Positions 41,487 through 49,351 of a DNA stretch of 64,000 nucleotides are shown piece after piece. The notes under the pieces were generated by a model that saw nothing but the letters and a program-made list of their open reading frames with translations, was not told the DNA's origin and made no database searches. The DNA comes from Microbacterium sufflavum (lineage in GTDB: Bacteria > Actinomycetota > Actinomycetes > Actinomycetales > Microbacteriaceae). Every line of letters begins with the position of its first letter. Position 1 is the stretch's first letter. Made by a program: the position numbers and the translations under genes. The DNA is taken from positions 2,108,001 to 2,172,000 of the forward strand of contig NZ_CP078076.1 of NCBI RefSeq assembly GCF_023101165.1. The letters are read 5' to 3'.

Positions 41487-41502
41487 TTCCACCAGTGTAG
41501 AC
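41487..41502. promoter_or_regulatory. Dyad motif copy 4 at the amidohydrolase start
   Basis: TTCCACCAGTGTAGAC differs from the 32249 copy at three positions. It covers the region between the putative -10 and the amidohydrolase ATG, a placement suited to repression. The remaining gap to the GAPDH gene (to 41647) shows no further clear element. Confidence 0.5.
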
Positions 41503-41647
41503 GAAAAGAACGGACGAGCGGGGACCCCGGACACCCGATTCGGCGCTGCCCTCGCCCGGCTTGTACGCTGGGGGCATCCCCCGAATCCACCGGCAACCTC
41601 GCGCGAGCCGGCGACCTCGGCGCGCGCTCACACATGCAAGGACGCAG

Positions 41648-43096
41648 ATGAACGATTCCGCGGCACCCCGCGACGAATGGACGGCGAGCGAAGAGCTGGC
41701 GGAGCGGATGATCCCGCTCGTCGGAGCGCTCAAGCGGGAGCACGACGTGGTCACGTCGTTGCACGGGCACCGGCTGCTGGGCCTGTCGGCGACCGGTCTC
41801 GTCGAGGTGCACGACCGCGTCGCGCAGCTCGGCCACGAACGACTCTCGATCGACGACACCCTCGCCGTGCTCGAGGCCATCCACGCACTCGGACCAGGAG
41901 CCTCCTCGCTCGACGTGGCCCGGCTCGCGGAGGGCCACGCGGCGAGCGGCCGCCCGCTCGACGAGTACCTGGCAGAGGCGCTGGCCCCCGCGATCGGTGC
42001 CGTGCCCGCCGACCCGACCGACGTGGTGCTGTACGGCTTCGGTCGCATCGGGCGTCTGCTCGCGCGCATCCTCATCGCCCACACCGGCGGCGGCAGCGGA
42101 CTGCGCCTGCGTGCCATCGTCGTGCGCCGGGGCTCCGACAACGACCTCGTCAAGCGCGCCTCGCTGCTGCTGCGCGACTCGGTGCACGGCCGCTTCGCCG
42201 GCTCGGTCACGGTCGACGAGGAGGCCGAGCAGATCATCGCCAACGGCACCCGCATCCAGGTGATCTACTCCGACGACCCCGCCACGATCGACTACACCGC
42301 CTACGGCATCCACGACGCGATCGTCGTCGACAACACCGGCCGCTGGCGCGACGAGGCCGGGCTCTCGCAGCACCTGCGGTCCGCCGGGGTCGCGCGCGTG
42401 CTGCTGACCGCGCCGGGCAAGGGCGCGCTGAAGAACATCGTGCACGGCATCAACGACGCCGACGTCACGCCGGAGGACCGCATCGTCTCGGCGGCGTCCT
42501 GCACCACCAATGCGATCACCCCGGTGCTCGCCGCGATCGACGAGGCCTACGGCGTGGTCGCCGGGCATGTGGAGACCGTGCACTCGTTCACGAACGACCA
42601 GAACCTCATCGACAACTTCCACAAGGGCGATCGCCGCGGCCGCTCGGCCGTGCTCAACATGGTCATCACCGAGACCGGTGCCGCGAAGGCGGTCGCCAAG
42701 GCGCTGCCGCAGCTGGAGGGCAAGCTCACCGGTAGCTCCATCCGCGTGCCCACGCCCGACGTGTCGCTCGCGGTGCTGCACCTGACCTGCGAGCGCCCCG
42801 TGGAGAAGGAGCAGGTCAACGACTACCTGCGGCGCATCTCGCTGCACTCGAAGCTGCGCCAGCAGATCGACTACGTCGAGAGCCCCGACGTCGTCTCCAC
42901 CGACTTCGTGGGATCGCACAGGGCGGGCATCGTCGACGGGCTCGCGACCGTCGCCCACGGCAACACGCTCATCCTCTACGTCTGGTACGACAACGAGTTC
43001 GGCTACTCGTGCCAGGTCATCCGGGTGCTGGAGGTCATGGCCGGGTCGCACCCGATCGTGCTTCCGGAGCGCCGCGAGGTCACGCTGCAGGCCTGA
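41648..43096 (+). CDS. gap: Glyceraldehyde-3-phosphate dehydrogenase with N-terminal extension
   Basis: A 482-residue GAPDH, about 130 residues longer than the classic enzyme. The extension (residues 1 to about 122, helical, with RLLGLSATGLVEVHDRVAQLGH) precedes the NAD motif GFGRIGR (130-136). Catalytic Cys285 is in SAASCTTN, and WYDNEFGYSCQV near the C-terminus is standard. It interconverts glyceraldehyde-3-P and 1,3-bisphosphoglycerate. Long GAPDHs of this type occur as second isozymes in actinobacteria; an exclusive gluconeogenic role is possible but not shown here. The ATG at 41648 follows ACGCAG, a weak site. Confidence 0.92.
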   Translation: MNDSAAPRDEWTASEELAERMIPLVGALKREHDVVTSLHGHRLLGLSATGLVEVHDRVAQLGHERLSIDDTLAVLEAIHALGPGASSLDVARLAEGHAASGRPLDEYLAEALAPAIGAVPADPTDVVLYGFGRIGRLLARILIAHTGGGSGLRLRAIVVRRGSDNDLVKRASLLLRDSVHGRFAGSVTVDEEAEQIIANGTRIQVIYSDDPATIDYTAYGIHDAIVVDNTGRWRDEAGLSQHLRSAGVARVLLTAPGKGALKNIVHGINDADVTPEDRIVSAASCTTNAITPVLAAIDEAYGVVAGHVETVHSFTNDQNLIDNFHKGDRRGRSAVLNMVITETGAAKAVAKALPQLEGKLTGSSIRVPTPDVSLAVLHLTCERPVEKEQVNDYLRRISLHSKLRQQIDYVESPDVVSTDFVGSHRAGIVDGLATVAHGNTLILYVWYDNEFGYSCQVIRVLEVMAGSHPIVLPERREVTLQA

Positions 43097-43132
43097 CCCG
43101 CGAATGGGGGAGGCACCCGCCATGATGGGGGC

Positions 43133-44179
43133 ATGACTCCCGCGGCCCTGCTGTCCGAGCGCCTCCGCTCCCACCGTCTGACCGCGCCGGCGCCGACGGT
43201 CGCCGACGCCGCGCGCCACCTGCTGGCCGTGCAGAGCCAAGACCTCACGGCCGGCCGGTGGGCCCTGGCCTGCCGCGCCAGGGGCGCCGTCCGCCTGCGC
43301 GATGTGGACGCCGCGTTCGCCCGCGGGGAGCTCGTGCGCGCGTGGACCATGCGCGGCACGCTGCACACCGTGCCCGCGCGCGACCTCGGCTGGATGCTGG
43401 AGGTCACGGCCGAGCGGCAGCGGCAGCAGGCGGCCTCCCGGCAGCGGCAGCTCGGGATCGACGCGGAGGTCACGGCGACCGCGGTGAAGGCGCTCGTCCC
43501 GCGACTGCGCGACGGCGGGCTCACGCGGGCCGAGGTCTTCGCGGTGTGGGAGGCTGCGGGCATCGACCCGTCGGGCCAGCGCGGCATCCACCTCCTGTTC
43601 GACCTGACCATCGATGGGCTCGTGTGTCAGGGGCCGATCGTGCCGCGCTCCGGCATCACGCGCGACCAGCGGTTCGTGCTCGTCGAGGAGCACATCCGTG
43701 CGCACGAGCGGCCGGACGACCCGCTGGCCGAGCTGTTCGTGCGCTACATCGACGGACACGGCCCCGCGGGCGTCGCGGACTTCGCGTGGTGGTCGGGGCT
43801 CACCCTCGGGCAGTCGAGGGAGGCCGCGGCGCGCGCCGCCGGGCGCGTGACCGAGGTCGCCGAGGGCCTGTTCACCGCGGGCGCGCACCCCCGCCGGGCT
43901 CCCGCGGCCCCGTCGGTGCAGGCGCTGCCCGCGTTCGACGAGTACTACATCTCCTACGCCGACCGCACGCCCGTGTGCGACCCGACGTACCTGGGTCGCG
44001 TCGGCCCGGGCAAGAACGGCATGGTGCGCGCGACGATCGTGGAGGACGGACGCGTCATCGGCTGCTGGACCCACGCGGCCGCCGCGCACACGGCCGATCC
44101 CGAGCTGTTCACCGAGCCGGGCGACCCCGATGCCGTGAGCGCCGCGCTCGCCCGGTTCGCCGCGTTCATCGACGGCTGA
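43133..44179 (+). CDS. HTH_42 (winged-helix, AlkZ/YcaQ-related) protein
   Basis: A 348-residue protein of the winged-helix DNA-binding HTH_42 family, related to the DNA glycosylases AlkZ and YcaQ. The N-terminal HLLAVQSQDLTAGRWALACRAR contains QSQ (from about residue 34), similar to the QxQ/QxD catalytic motif of that family, and TMRGTLHTVPARDLGWML and LPAFDEYYISYADR are further hallmarks. It may repair alkylated or crosslinked bases, but many family members are uncharacterised, so the call stays at family level. It is a separate unit, 36 nt after GAPDH and convergent with the aminotransferase. Confidence 0.85.
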   Translation: MTPAALLSERLRSHRLTAPAPTVADAARHLLAVQSQDLTAGRWALACRARGAVRLRDVDAAFARGELVRAWTMRGTLHTVPARDLGWMLEVTAERQRQQAASRQRQLGIDAEVTATAVKALVPRLRDGGLTRAEVFAVWEAAGIDPSGQRGIHLLFDLTIDGLVCQGPIVPRSGITRDQRFVLVEEHIRAHERPDDPLAELFVRYIDGHGPAGVADFAWWSGLTLGQSREAAARAAGRVTEVAEGLFTAGAHPRRAPAAPSVQALPAFDEYYISYADRTPVCDPTYLGRVGPGKNGMVRATIVEDGRVIGCWTHAAAAHTADPELFTEPGDPDAVSAALARFAAFIDG

Positions 44180-44200
44180 CCCGCCCGGAGCGACCCGGCG

Positions 44201-45301
44201 TCAGCCCGCGACCGGCACCGGGGCGAGCAGCGCGGCGATCTGCGGTGCGAGCGCGATGAGGCGATCGTTCGCCTCGGTCTCGGCCACGGTGGCCCGCAGA
44301 CCCTCGCCGGGGAACGGGCGCACGAGCAGCCCGTGGTGCTCCAGCAGCTCGGCGACTGCGGCGGTCGTGTCGCCCAGCGGCAGCCAGACGAAGTTGCCGC
44401 GGCTCTCGGGCACGGTGATCCCGGCGGCGGCGAAGGCGGTGACGATGCGCTCGCGCTCCTGCACGAGGGCGTCGACGCGCTCCTGCAGCTCGTCCTCCGC
44501 AGCGAGGGAGGCGACCGCGGCGGTCTGGGCGAGGTTCGTGACGCCGAACGGGATGGCGACCTTGCGCAGCGCGATGCCCAGCTGCTCGGGGGCGATGGCG
44601 TAGCCCACCCGCATGCCGGCCAGCCCGTACGCCTTCGAGAACGTGTGCGCGACGGCCACGTTGGGGTAGCGGCGGAAGTACTCGATGCCCACGGGCGAGT
44701 CGGCGCGGTCGTTGAACTGCACGTACGCCTCGTCGATCACCACGACGATGTGCGCCGGCACCTGCGACAGGAACCGGTCGAGCTCGGCGTCGCCGACGGT
44801 CGTGCCGGTCGGGTTGTTCGGGTTGCACACGAGGATCAGGCGCGTGCGGTCGGTGATGGCGGCGAGCATGGCGTCGAGGTCGTGGCGGTGGTCGGCGGTG
44901 AGCGGCACCATCACGGGTACGGCTCCGGCGGCCCTGGCCAGCATCGGGTACGCCTCGAACGAGCGCCAGGCGAACAGCACCTCGTCACCCTCGCCGGCGG
45001 TGGCCCGCATCAGCTGCGACACGACCTCGACCGAGCCGCTGCCGAGCACCACGTTGACGGGCTCGACACCGAAGCGCGCGCACAGCTCGGTGGTGAGGGC
45101 GGTGGCCGCGGTCTCGGGGTAGCGGTTGATGGTGGCGAGCTCGTCGGCGATCGCGGCGGTCACCGAGGGGAGCGGGGGATAGGGGTTCTCGTTCGACGAG
45201 ATCTTGTGCACGGGACCGGTGGTCTCGGTCTGCGGTGCCGCCTTGCCCGGCTTGTAGCCGGGGATCGCGTCCAGGTCTCCCCGCAGTCTCAGCTCCGACA
45301 T
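44201..45301 (-). CDS. HisC/Pat-like class I/II aminotransferase
   Basis: A 366-residue PLP-dependent enzyme of the histidinol-phosphate/aromatic amino acid aminotransferase group. PLP Lys lies in AHTFSKAYGLAGMRVG, and ISSNENPYPPLPSV, LGSGSVEVV, CNPNNPTGT, IDEAYVQF and the C-terminal RGNFVWLPLG and VRPFPGEGLRATV are standard. It would interconvert an aromatic 2-oxo acid and its amino acid, or act in histidine synthesis; it stands outside a his operon, so an aromatic role is plausible. It is divergent from the Rieske operon and shares its 144-nt control region with the 45377-45403 element. Confidence 0.93.
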   Translation of the reverse strand: MSELRLRGDLDAIPGYKPGKAAPQTETTGPVHKISSNENPYPPLPSVTAAIADELATINRYPETAATALTTELCARFGVEPVNVVLGSGSVEVVSQLMRATAGEGDEVLFAWRSFEAYPMLARAAGAVPVMVPLTADHRHDLDAMLAAITDRTRLILVCNPNNPTGTTVGDAELDRFLSQVPAHIVVVIDEAYVQFNDRADSPVGIEYFRRYPNVAVAHTFSKAYGLAGMRVGYAIAPEQLGIALRKVAIPFGVTNLAQTAAVASLAAEDELQERVDALVQERERIVTAFAAAGITVPESRGNFVWLPLGDTTAAVAELLEHHGLLVRPFPGEGLRATVAETEANDRLIALAPQIAALLAPVPVAG

Positions 45302-45376
45302 CCGATGGCCCTTCTCTCGTGTGCGCTCCTGCGGCCGTGTCCGTTTGACAGGCCCGAGCGGACTTCATACTATCGC

Positions 45377-45403
45377 AATTGAATATAAAGAATGTTGTCA
45401 ATC
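45377..45403. promoter_or_regulatory. Candidate GntR operator, copy 1 (Rieske operon)
   Basis: A 27-bp AT-rich element beginning AATTGAATATAAAG and ending GTCAATC. It matches 20 of 27 bases of the element at 51436-51462. It lies 43 nt upstream of the reductase GTG and about 76 nt from the divergent aminotransferase start, and overlaps AT-rich -10-like sequence. Confidence 0.6.
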
Positions 45404-45445
45404 CGATCCACGACGATCGGATGCGACGGAAGGAGCGGAGCGACG

Positions 45446-46414
45446 GTGCCCCACACTGCGGTCGATTCCCCGGAACAGCGCCTCGCCCTGCGCGTGCGCG
45501 CCATGCGCCAGGAGGCGAAGGACGTGCTGTCCCTCGAGCTCGACGACCCCACCGGCGCCGAACTGCCGGACTGGGAGCCGGGAGCGCACATCGACCTCCG
45601 CTTCGCGAACGGCGTCGAACGCCAGTACTCGCTGTGCTCCGACCCCGGCGACCGCACCGCCTGGCGCATCGCGGTGCTCGCCGAGAGCCCGAGCCGCGGC
45701 GGCTCCCGCTACGTGCACCAGACGCTGCGCGTCGGTGACCCCGTCACGGCCTCCGCCCCCATCAACCACTTCGCACTCGCGCCGGCGGACGACTACGTCT
45801 TCGTGGCCGGCGGCATCGGCATCACGCCCATCCTGCCGATGCTGCAGGAGGCCACCCGCCGCGGCGTTCCGTGGCGGCTCGCGTACCTCGGCTCGGCGGG
45901 GGAGCGCATGGCATTCCTCTCCTCGACCCAGCTCGCGGGCGGCGAACTGCTGCTGGTGCGCGGCGACGTCGACGACCGGCTCGACCTGGCCGCTTGGATC
46001 GGTGCGCCCTCCGCCGAGACCGGTGTGTACGCGTGCGGTCCGGAGCGCATGCTCGATGCGCTGGAAGAGCTGAGCGCCGGATGGCCGCGCGGGGTGCTGC
46101 ACGTCGAGCGCTTCCAGGCGAAGACCTTCGGCGAATCGCAGGGCGCCGAGTCGTTCGAGGTGGTCGCCAGCCGGTCCGACCTCGTCGTCACGGTGGACCG
46201 CGGGTGCAGCATCCTCGAGATGCTCGAGAACGCCGGTATCGGCGTGCCCAGCTCCTGCCTGGAGGGCGTGTGCGGCACGTGCGAGACCGCCGTCGTCGAC
46301 GGGGCGCCCGAGCACCGCGACTCGATCCTCACCCCCGACGAGCGCGAGAGCAACGAGACGATGATGATCTGCGTCTCCCGTTCGCTCGGCGACCGTCTCG
46401 TCCTCGACATCTGA
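45446..46414 (+). CDS. Ferredoxin reductase of Rieske oxygenase (phthalate dioxygenase reductase type)
   Basis: A 322-residue flavin/2Fe-2S reductase that passes electrons from NAD(P)H to the Rieske oxygenase encoded next. The flavin motif is RQYSLCS (59-65), the NAD motif AGGIGITPIL with CGPERM, and the C-terminal plant-type ferredoxin domain has Cys271, Cys276, Cys279 (PSSCLEGVCGTCE) and Cys309. The domain order FMN-NAD-2Fe2S and length match phthalate dioxygenase reductase and VanB-type proteins. The GTG at 45446 has GGAAGGAG about 10 nt upstream; an ATG at 45392 would overlap the operator element. Confidence 0.95.
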   Translation: MPHTAVDSPEQRLALRVRAMRQEAKDVLSLELDDPTGAELPDWEPGAHIDLRFANGVERQYSLCSDPGDRTAWRIAVLAESPSRGGSRYVHQTLRVGDPVTASAPINHFALAPADDYVFVAGGIGITPILPMLQEATRRGVPWRLAYLGSAGERMAFLSSTQLAGGELLLVRGDVDDRLDLAAWIGAPSAETGVYACGPERMLDALEELSAGWPRGVLHVERFQAKTFGESQGAESFEVVASRSDLVVTVDRGCSILEMLENAGIGVPSSCLEGVCGTCETAVVDGAPEHRDSILTPDERESNETMMICVSRSLGDRLVLDI

Positions 46415-46435
46415 CCCCCCACGAACGGAGCGACC

Positions 46436-47638
46436 ATGGACACCGGAACCGCATACGGGCTGCGCCTCGGGCAGCCGCTGAACGAGCTCGCCCAGGTGGG
46501 TCCTGGCACCCCCTACGGGGAGGTGCTGCGCCGCTACTGGCACCCGGTCGCGAAGGTCGAGGATGCGACGACACGACCCCTCTCGCTGCGCGTGCTGGGC
46601 GAGGAGCTCGTGCTGTTCCGCACCCGCAAGGGCAAGGCGGGTCTGCTGCACCCGCGCTGCATCCACCGCGGCGCGTCGCTGTTCTACGGCGGGGTCGAGG
46701 ACGAGGGCATCCGCTGCTGCTACCACGGCTGGGTGTTCGACACCGAGGGGCACTGCCTGGAGCAGCCGTGCGAGCCCGACCTGGGACTGCACCGCGATCG
46801 CGTACGCCAGCCGTGGTACCCCGTCGAGGAGCAGTACGGCCTGATCTGGGCCTACATGGGCCCGCCCGACAAGAAGCCGGTGCTGCCGCGCTACGACACG
46901 CTCGAGGAGCTGGCCGCCGACGAGCAGCTCATCGTGAACGACCAGGGCGTGGGCGGAGGCGGCCCGGCACAGCTCGACTTCAACTGGCTGCAGCACTGGG
47001 AGAACGTGATGGACCCGTTCCACGTGCCGATCCTGCACGCCCGGTTCAGCGGCAACCAGTTCACGCCGGAGATGGCGCTGATCCCCGAGGTCGAGTACGA
47101 GTACACGCCGCTGGGCGTTCGGAGCATCCAGATGCGCGACCTCGGCGACGGCCGGCAGCTGCGCCGCGTGACCGAGGTGATCTTCCCGAACCTGCGCGTG
47201 GTGGCGAGCCCCAAGCTCGCCTCCGGACAGACGAACATGATCGGCTGGGTGGTGCCGATGGACGACACCAACTTCCGCATCTTCACGGTCGCGCGCGACA
47301 GCGACCCCGACTTCCTCACCAAGCTGCGCTCCACCCACGAGGGCAAGCCGTGGAAGGAGCTCACCGACCTGGAGCACCAGCGGCTGCCCGGCGACTACGA
47401 GGCGCAGAAGTCGCAGGGCGCCATCTCGCTGCACTCCGAGGATCACCTCACCACCACCGACCAGGGCATCGCGATGATCCGGCGCATGATGGCCAAGCAG
47501 CACCGGGCCGTGGCGGGCGGCGGCGACCCGGTGGGCGTGTTCTTCGACGAGTCGGAGCGGCTGATCCGCATCGAGGGTGGCAACTACTTCGAGGGCGCGC
47601 CCGACGCGCCGCTGCTCGCCGACGCGGTGGACGACTGA
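46436..47638 (+). CDS. Rieske 2Fe-2S oxygenase, catalytic subunit
   Basis: A 400-residue non-heme iron oxygenase, alpha-subunit type. The Rieske cluster is Cys75-x-His77 (CIHRG) with Cys94-x2-His97 (CCYHGW), and the mononuclear iron site is D193-x2-H196-x4-H201 in VMDPFHVPILH, with Asn183 and other conserved residues in DFNWLQHWEN. The size fits the one-component, VanA/phthalate-dioxygenase-like group that oxidises, demethylates or hydroxylates aromatic or cyclic compounds. It is 21 nt downstream of its reductase. Substrate is not predictable. A protein of degenerate HAD type starts 1 nt after its stop. Confidence 0.95.
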   Translation: MDTGTAYGLRLGQPLNELAQVGPGTPYGEVLRRYWHPVAKVEDATTRPLSLRVLGEELVLFRTRKGKAGLLHPRCIHRGASLFYGGVEDEGIRCCYHGWVFDTEGHCLEQPCEPDLGLHRDRVRQPWYPVEEQYGLIWAYMGPPDKKPVLPRYDTLEELAADEQLIVNDQGVGGGGPAQLDFNWLQHWENVMDPFHVPILHARFSGNQFTPEMALIPEVEYEYTPLGVRSIQMRDLGDGRQLRRVTEVIFPNLRVVASPKLASGQTNMIGWVVPMDDTNFRIFTVARDSDPDFLTKLRSTHEGKPWKELTDLEHQRLPGDYEAQKSQGAISLHSEDHLTTTDQGIAMIRRMMAKQHRAVAGGGDPVGVFFDESERLIRIEGGNYFEGAPDAPLLADAVDD

Positions 47639-47639
47639 C

Positions 47640-48161
47640 ATGGCCAAGTACACGGCGCGGCCGCCCCGCGGGGACCGTCCGGTCCTCGTGCTGGGCATCA
47701 GCGACGTCGTCGTGATCGAGGGCGAGCCGGCCGTGCCGGTGAGCACGCACCACCTGTCGGCGTGGGGGCGGTGGGTGCGCGACGTCGCCATCCCCGACGC
47801 CGCGGCGCAGCGGCTGCACGAGCTGGCGGAGCACTTCGACATCGTGTGGGCGTCGGAGTGGGGCCACAACGCGCACACCGCGTTCCGCGAGCCGCTCGAG
47901 CTGCCGGAGGAGCCGTGGCCGTTCCTGCCCGTGCAGTTCGACAAGCTCGCCCACATCCGCCGGTACGCGGACGGTCTGCCGTGGATCTGGGTCGACGATC
48001 CGCTCGTCGACCTGAGCGGCGAGCCGCCCCGGTGCGACGACGGCATCGTGGTGCGCGTGGACCCGGCCGCCGGCATCCTCAGCCTGGACGTCGACGAGCT
48101 GCTGACGAAGACGCGCGAGCTGGTCGAGCGTCGCGCCGAGGAAGACGAGGAGAACGCATGA
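47640..48161 (+). CDS. HAD-like (SAK-type) protein lacking the nucleophile motif
   Basis: A 173-residue protein that looks like a small HAD domain of the Swiss-Army-Knife type: a strand followed by FDIVWASEWGHNAH (67-80) and FDKLAHIRRYADGLPWIWVDDPL (100-122). The usual first motif, LDxDG, is replaced by VLVLGISDVVVIEG, so the phosphatase nucleophile appears lost. The late acidic pair WVDD remains. It may therefore be a regulatory, binding or chaperone-like factor for the oxygenase. It is translationally coupled to the Rieske gene (1-nt gap) and overlaps the next gene by 4 nt, so it is an integral operon member. Confidence 0.75.
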   Translation: MAKYTARPPRGDRPVLVLGISDVVVIEGEPAVPVSTHHLSAWGRWVRDVAIPDAAAQRLHELAEHFDIVWASEWGHNAHTAFREPLELPEEPWPFLPVQFDKLAHIRRYADGLPWIWVDDPLVDLSGEPPRCDDGIVVRVDPAAGILSLDVDELLTKTRELVERRAEEDEENA

Positions 48162-49351
48162 CGGATGCCGTCGCGATCGTGGGAGGGCGGGTCGTCACGG
48201 GCCTGGGCGAGGAGATCGAGAGCGGCACCGTGCTGCTGTCCGACGGGCGCATCGAGGCCGTCGGCACAGGGCTCGCCGTGCCCGAGGGCGCCCGGGTGAT
48301 CGACGCCGCCGGATGCTGGGTGCTGCCCGGCCTCATCGACCCGCACAGCCACATCGGCGCGCACGAGGAGGCCAACGGCCCCGCCGGGTTCGACGGCAGC
48401 GAGGTCTCGTCGCCGGTCACCGCCGGCGTGCGGGCCATCGACGCCGTCAACATCGAGGACATCGCCTTCCGCGACGCGCTCGCCGGTGGCATCACCGCCG
48501 TGGTCGTGAAGCCGGGATCGGGCAACCCGATCGGCGGGCAGAGCGTCGCCATCAAGACGGCGGGAGGGCGCTCGGTCGACGAGCAGGTGATCCGCGCGGC
48601 GCTCGGCATGAAGTCGGCGCTCGGCGAGAACCCCAAGCAGGCCTACGGGGAGCGCAAGCAGCTGCCGTCGACCCGGCTCGGCATCGCCCTCGTCATCCGT
48701 CAGGCGCTGCGCGACGCGCAGGACTACGCGGTCCGGCGTGACAAGGCCCGCGCCGACGGCACGCCGTTCGCCGTGGACCTCGGAAAGCAGGCGCTCACGG
48801 AAGCCCTCGACGGCACGCTCACGTGGGAGCAGCACGCGCACCGGCACGACGACATCGCCACGGCGCTGCGCATCGCCGACGAGTTCGGGCTGCGCCTCGT
48901 CCTCAATCACGGCACCGAGGCGCACAAGCTCGCCGGCATCCTCGCCGCGCGCGACGTGCCCGTGATCTACGGACCCATCCTGTCGAGCCGCTCCAAGGTG
49001 GAGGTACGCGAAGCCGATCCCGCGAACCTCGCCGCGCTCGCCGCGGCGGGTGTGCGCGTGGCGCTCACCACCGACCACCCGGTCGTGCCCATCGGCCTGC
49101 TCGCGATGCAGGCGGCCGTGGCCGTGCGGGCCGGGCTGCCGAGGGAGACCGCGCTCGCGGCGATGACCTCGACGGCCGCGGCCATCGCCGGCATCGACGA
49201 CCGGGTCGGCGCGCTGGAGCCCGGCCGCGACGCGGATGTGGTTCTGTGGACCGGAGACCCGCTCGACGTCGCCTCGACCGTGCGGGAGGTGCTCATCGAC
49301 GGGCGCACGGTGTACTCGGCGCCGTCCGCGGTGCAGGAGGGGAACGGATGA
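48158..49351 (+). CDS. Amidohydrolase, imidazolonepropionase-like group
   Basis: A 397-residue metal-dependent hydrolase. The HxH motif is in LPGLIDPHSHIGAHEE (His63, His65), Lys118 in VVVKPGSGNPIGG is a possible metal-bridging residue, His in LVLNHGTEAHK and Asp in ALTTDHPVVP complete the site. It resembles the imidazolonepropionase-like amidohydrolases that open cyclic amides or cleave peptidic substrates. It starts with an ATGA overlap with the HAD-like gene and overlaps the M20 gene downstream by 4 nt. Its likely job is hydrolysis of a ring or amide made by the oxygenase, or of the imported compound. Confidence 0.9.
   Translation: MTDAVAIVGGRVVTGLGEEIESGTVLLSDGRIEAVGTGLAVPEGARVIDAAGCWVLPGLIDPHSHIGAHEEANGPAGFDGSEVSSPVTAGVRAIDAVNIEDIAFRDALAGGITAVVVKPGSGNPIGGQSVAIKTAGGRSVDEQVIRAALGMKSALGENPKQAYGERKQLPSTRLGIALVIRQALRDAQDYAVRRDKARADGTPFAVDLGKQALTEALDGTLTWEQHAHRHDDIATALRIADEFGLRLVLNHGTEAHKLAGILAARDVPVIYGPILSSRSKVEVREADPANLAALAAAGVRVALTTDHPVVPIGLLAMQAAVAVRAGLPRETALAAMTSTAAAIAGIDDRVGALEPGRDADVVLWTGDPLDVASTVREVLIDGRTVYSAPSAVQEGNG

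Noticed and set aside
39986..44089. Very long minus-strand open frame (over 1,300 codons) across the amidohydrolase, GAPDH and HTH_42 genes
   Set aside because: It is an antisense artefact of high-GC coding; the translation is Arg/Gly/His-rich with no domain, and real genes with full motifs occupy the same DNA in other frames.
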